DNA of 64,000 nucleotides from Prorocentrum cordatum (Eukaryota > Sar > Dinophyceae > Prorocentrales > Prorocentraceae), in the NCBI GenBank assembly GCA_963575745.1, contig CAUYUJ010018627.1, forward strand, positions 215,052-279,051. The letters are read 5' to 3'. A program made the position numbers and the translations under genes. How positions within the stretch are numbered: the first letter of the stretch is position 1; every line of letters starts with the position of its first letter. The notes under the pieces are model-generated. The model made no database searches, had not been told where the DNA came from, and saw nothing but the letters and a program-made list of their open reading frames with translations. This document shows, in pieces, positions 61,261-64,000 of the stretch.

Positions 61261-64000
61261 AGTGTATTCGTTCGCAGGTGGCCCCGCAATCATAGGAGTG
61301 TTATTCATCTGCGCGTAGTACTCCGGGTACATCGGCGCGTCCATGGCCTGTGCCTCTGCTGGTCCATGATTGTCCCATCCATATATTGGGTGTGATGCTA
61401 TTCCTGGAATAAACACCTGTCGATATGGATTCGTGGGATCAGCATTTGGAGCATCTTCAGAAGTCCAGCTCCAGAGAGGCCGAAAGTCGCCATGATTCGT
61501 AACATCTATGTTGCGGTTCCGCAACAGGCTGGGCACTCTATCAGCTTGTTGCTGCAGAAAGGTAGCCTGTGCTCTTAAGTTGGCTGCCCGACGTTCATAG
61601 TCTGACCCTTGCTGTCCGTCAGCGGGTGGCCCCGCGTGTGCGGGTGGCTCCGCAGGCGTTCGCTCGGCGGGTGTCCCCGCAGCCACTCCTCCTTCACTAC
61701 CCCTCGGAGTGCCAAAGGGAGTGGTCGCCTGGAGTGCTGCTGCGAGCGCCGGATTCCCGCGAATCGCCTGGAGTCTTTGCCACAAGCTGTTCTCGCTCGT
61801 TTCAGACGGCGGAGTCCGAAACGGCGAGCCACCATCTGAACCGCCCATAGGGACAAACCTCGCACCTCCAGCTTGCTGCGGAGGGCGTTGTGGTTGTGGT
61901 CCTAGGACGCCTGGTGGCCCAGCAGGAGTGCGCAGGTTCCTCTGCTGTGCGTCTTGGATACCTGTATGCACTGCCCACGGGTCAGCACGATATAGCTGAT
62001 CGGTCAGTCCAGAGACGTCGGCTGGTGTCAAATAGCTGTTGAGGGCCTGGACCCATGTCTGCTGGTCCGGCCTCCAAGGAGATGCTACCGTTGCTACTGG
62101 TGTGACCACTTGTTGCCATGAACCGTCCGAGGTGTCTACCGCGGGTGTCCCCGCACCTGCGGGTGGCCCCGCTTCAGGCATGACCTCGTCCTCCTGGGCA
62201 TTCATCATGAGGACTGTCTGTGTGTCGTACGGTCGTGGAGCAACATCTTGCTCGGTCATGATCAAATTGAATGGGCGACCGTCCGTCTTAGTCCAGCCCT
62301 TTAGGTACATGGCGTGATCTTCCATTACACCCAGAGTTCTGTCACACATTTTAAGTGGCAGGTAGTCATCGGTGCGAATCCTGTCCGCGGGTTGGCCCCG
62401 CCTCCGCGACTTGTCATAAGCCAGCGGATTGCTCCAGGCTTCGCCGACCCGATATTTCGCAATGCTCACAATCTGGAGGATATGATCGGGCGGTATACGT
62501 CCGTCGTGGCCCCGTGTCATGACTATGTCATTTGCTGATCTCCATAGGGAGAAGCCACTGGACAGCATCTTGTTGATGCTGCAGAATATGAGCACCTCCG
62601 AGTCAGGACGGATGCCCGATTGAATCCTCGGGTCGCCCGGGAGGTAGGGGCAGCCGTGCACAAATTGGCGCCCCCCCTTCCTTTTAGGGTTGTCCTGTGC
62701 GAGGCATGAAAGGCCATTAGCAAGGATGTCCTTGACATACTCCCACTGTGTCCCGTGGATGAAATATACTGGGTCGTCTGGTTCTTTCATCCATGTTGTG
62801 ATCGGCTTATAAAGCGACTCGGGACAGTGGATGCCTGGACTGCTGTGGCCGTTCGTGGCTCTGATGAAGTACTGTGGCCTGCGTGCCTTTGGTCGAAACC
62901 TGGGAGGCAGCAGCATGCTGTCCTCAACGCACTTCATCTGGAGCCTGCCCTTCTGCATGCCGTGATGGTCAATCATCTCACAGCAGTTTAGCAGCACCCA
63001 ATACACGTATGACGTGTGGGGCCTGCCCTTGATCAGCACCTCGTGCATTTCACGATAGCCTTTCCACTGATCATTTTCAGTCCAGTTTGTCAGCAGATCG
63101 TCAACAACAACCCAGCCATCGTATGGATCGAAAGTGCTGATCTTTTCGAAGTGTCGGCTGAATCCGTCCTTCCAATATGGACTATGGCGTAGGGCTGTAG
63201 AGAACCATATTGACACCTTGGTCATTTGCCCTTCGCGCGGCAAAGTCGGATCCATGCCGAACCTCTCCATGACCTTCAGGAGCTCTGCTTTATGCTGCGC
63301 AACGCGTAGTGGCGGCCTGTCTCGCAACATATTTCCCACGGTTTGTTGTTCACGTTCCCAGTCGTTGCGGCACTCGAAGTTACGACGATCAGGGCAATTA
63401 ATGACCTCGTATCGGTCCGTATCGTCTCGAGTGACTCGTGGGTTTATGGTGCGCTTCGGGCCTTTGCCTTCAATGCCTTGCCAGTATTCGATGGCTCCCA
63501 GAGGGATGTTCCTAAGAACAGACATTACTGGCTGCCCGCGTGCGGGTGGCCCCGCTAATGCAGCTGGCGGCGCTTTAACGGGTGGCCCAGCAGAGCCTGC
63601 GGCTGACGAGGCAGCTCCAGCGGATGACTCCGCGCCAGGGTTCGGGTGACCTTGGTCAGCAACTGCATCATCGGTTAGTTTCTGTCGGTCGCCAACTTCT
63701 TTGAGGACTCTGAAGCGTTCTTCTCTTGAGAGAGTGCCTTCTGCGGGTGCCCCCGCTGCTGCAGCTGGCGCCGCTTTAGCGGGTGGCCCCGCAGAGCCCT
63801 TGTCCTCCTTAGCCTTGGCGGCCGCTTCTGCCCGCACCGACCTCATCCCAGCTTCGGGCTTCGGCTGTGCTTTCATTCGTGCCGAACCTGGTCGTGGTGC
63901 AAGGCGCGGCTGATGCAGAGTTGGAGTCCAGTCACCTCGGAAGGCTGCCTTAGGCTGATTGCGAGCTTCATCCTTGACATCGCCTTGGGTCGCCGGTGGC
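61153..64000 (-). CDS. Copia polyprotein segment with Tpt1/KptA-like RNA 2'-phosphotransferase domain
   Basis: The frame is open to the window edge, so the first ATG seen (63,876) need not be the start. Counted from it, residues 222-472 match the Tpt1/KptA fold. They include STALRHSPYW (R230, H231), DGWVVVDDLL, YFIRATNGHSSPG (R339, H344), YFIHGTQWEYVKDILANGL (H374), GGRQFVHGCPY (R403, H407) and SGFSLWRSANDIVMTRGHDG. Tpt1 enzymes remove a 2'-phosphate from spliced RNA using NAD, with an Arg-His-Arg-Arg active site (established); all four positions are filled here. A 60-residue insert separates the first and second blocks. Flanks are Ala/Pro-rich with hairpin-coded AGPPA words. Residues 640-800 are low complexity. 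The end overlaps the RING frame in another register. Confidence 0.75.
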   Translation of the reverse strand, partial: PPATQGDVKDEARNQPKAAFRGDWTPTLHQPRLAPRPGSARMKAQPKPEAGMRSVRAEAAAKAKEDKGSAGPPAKAAPAAAAGAPAEGTLSREERFRVLKEVGDRQKLTDDAVADQGHPNPGAESSAGAASSAAGSAGPPVKAPPAALAGPPARGQPVMSVLRNIPLGAIEYWQGIEGKGPKRTINPRVTRDDTDRYEVINCPDRRNFECRNDWEREQQTVGNMLRDRPPLRVAQHKAELLKVMERFGMDPTLPREGQMTKVSIWFSTALRHSPYWKDGFSRHFEKISTFDPYDGWVVVDDLLTNWTENDQWKGYREMHEVLIKGRPHTSYVYWVLLNCCEMIDHHGMQKGRLQMKCVEDSMLLPPRFRPKARRPQYFIRATNGHSSPGIHCPESLYKPITTWMKEPDDPVYFIHGTQWEYVKDILANGLSCLAQDNPKRKGGRQFVHGCPYLPGDPRIQSGIRPDSEVLIFCSINKMLSSGFSLWRSANDIVMTRGHDGRIPPDHILQIVSIAKYRVGEAWSNPLAYDKSRRRGQPADRIRTDDYLPLKMCDRTLGVMEDHAMYLKGWTKTDGRPFNLIMTEQDVAPRPYDTQTVLMMNAQEDEVMPEAGPPAGAGTPAVDTSDGSWQQVVTPVATVASPWRPDQQTWVQALNSYLTPADVSGLTDQLYRADPWAVHTGIQDAQQRNLRTPAGPPGVLGPQPQRPPQQAGGARFVPMGGSDGGSPFRTPPSETSENSLWQRLQAIRGNPALAAALQATTPFGTPRGSEGGVAAGTPAERTPAEPPAHAGPPADGQQGSDYERRAANLRAQATFLQQQADRVPSLLRNRNIDVTNHGDFRPLWSWTSEDAPNADPTNPYRQVFIPGIASHPIYGWDNHGPAEAQAMDAPMYPEYYAQMNNTPMIAGPPANEYTRNLPMRCFVCSLHERSMRSLCRTTPTCPRRRTPRP

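Larger units (their letters stand above)
52206..63792. repeat. Dispersed 13-15 base hairpins, at least 32 copies
   Basis: Type copy is GCGGG-TGGC-CCCGC. Perfect five-pair stems start at 52206, 52225, 52258, 52792, 54882, 56288, 56306, 56324, 56342, 57437, 58869, 58919, 58983, 59226, 59250, 59274, 59298, 60351, 60369, 60387, 60498, 60951, 60969, 61622, 61667, 62141, 62159, 62387, 63542, 63620, 63743 and 63779. Stem variants keep pairing: GCGGC/GCCGC, GCGGA/TCCGC, GCGAG/CTCGC and GCGTG/CACGC. Most are read as AGPPA, AAPAA or AEPSA on the coding strand. I saw none elsewhere in the window. Confidence 0.85.
52030..64000 (-). mobile_element. Large Ty1/copia-like retrotransposon, cut by the window edge
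   Basis: Six overlapping or adjoining minus-strand frames encode, in order, a Tpt1/KptA-like domain, RING-H2 and protease, an unknown domain, a methyltransferase-like domain with zinc-finger-like cysteines and integrase, reverse transcriptase, and RNase H. Integrase before reverse transcriptase is the copia order (established). The frame changes near 61,250, 58,810, 57,785, 55,617 and 52,785, while internal stops are absent. LTRs cannot be tested because the 5' end is beyond position 64,000. More than thirty small hairpins are spread through it. Confidence 0.85.

Overview
The window looks like nuclear DNA from a dinoflagellate. This is inferred from four things: a Ty1/copia element with extra N-terminal domains and a LINE with a C-terminal RNase H, both of types I associate with dinoflagellates; very high GC; dense trinucleotide tracts and short foldback repeats; and no compact protein-coding genes. 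I cannot name the species. Every coding signal I trust lies on the minus strand, which fits the one-directional gene blocks known in dinoflagellates.

Positions 1-52,000 read like the introns of one or more long minus-strand genes. At least ten short open segments encode coiled-coil peptide. Most sit directly after an AG|G acceptor, the best have lengths that are exact multiples of three, and most lie within about 150 bases of a trinucleotide tract. Two of them (29,136-29,225 and 29,372-29,461) are a tandem duplicate of one 90-base exon. The rest is repeats: at least a dozen families of short foldback or inverted-repeat elements, mosaic blocks of a CCAAGAGG-type repeat, a 102-base tandem array (50,035-51,835), a pentamer-like satellite (27,655-28,235) and many microsatellites. 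Two LINE remnants interrupt this DNA. The one at 38,738-43,084 has a long intact frame covering the endonuclease tail, reverse transcriptase and RNase H. The one at 13,273-14,889 is only the 3' part and is frameshifted.

Positions 52,030-64,000 hold most of one large Ty1/copia-like element on the minus strand, running off the right edge. Read 5' to 3' it encodes a Tpt1/KptA-like RNA 2'-phosphotransferase domain, a RING-H2 finger plus retropepsin-like protease, a conserved domain of unknown role, a methyltransferase-like domain with zinc-finger-like cysteines, integrase (HHCC then D, D, E), reverse transcriptase and RNase H. Catalytic residues are largely kept, but the frame changes five times, so this copy is damaged or contains sequence errors. 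More than thirty copies of a 13-15 base hairpin (type GCGGN-TGGC-N'CCGC) are scattered through it, with paired substitutions in the stem. The NAD-dependent RNA-repair-type domain and the hairpins are the most unusual things in the window.
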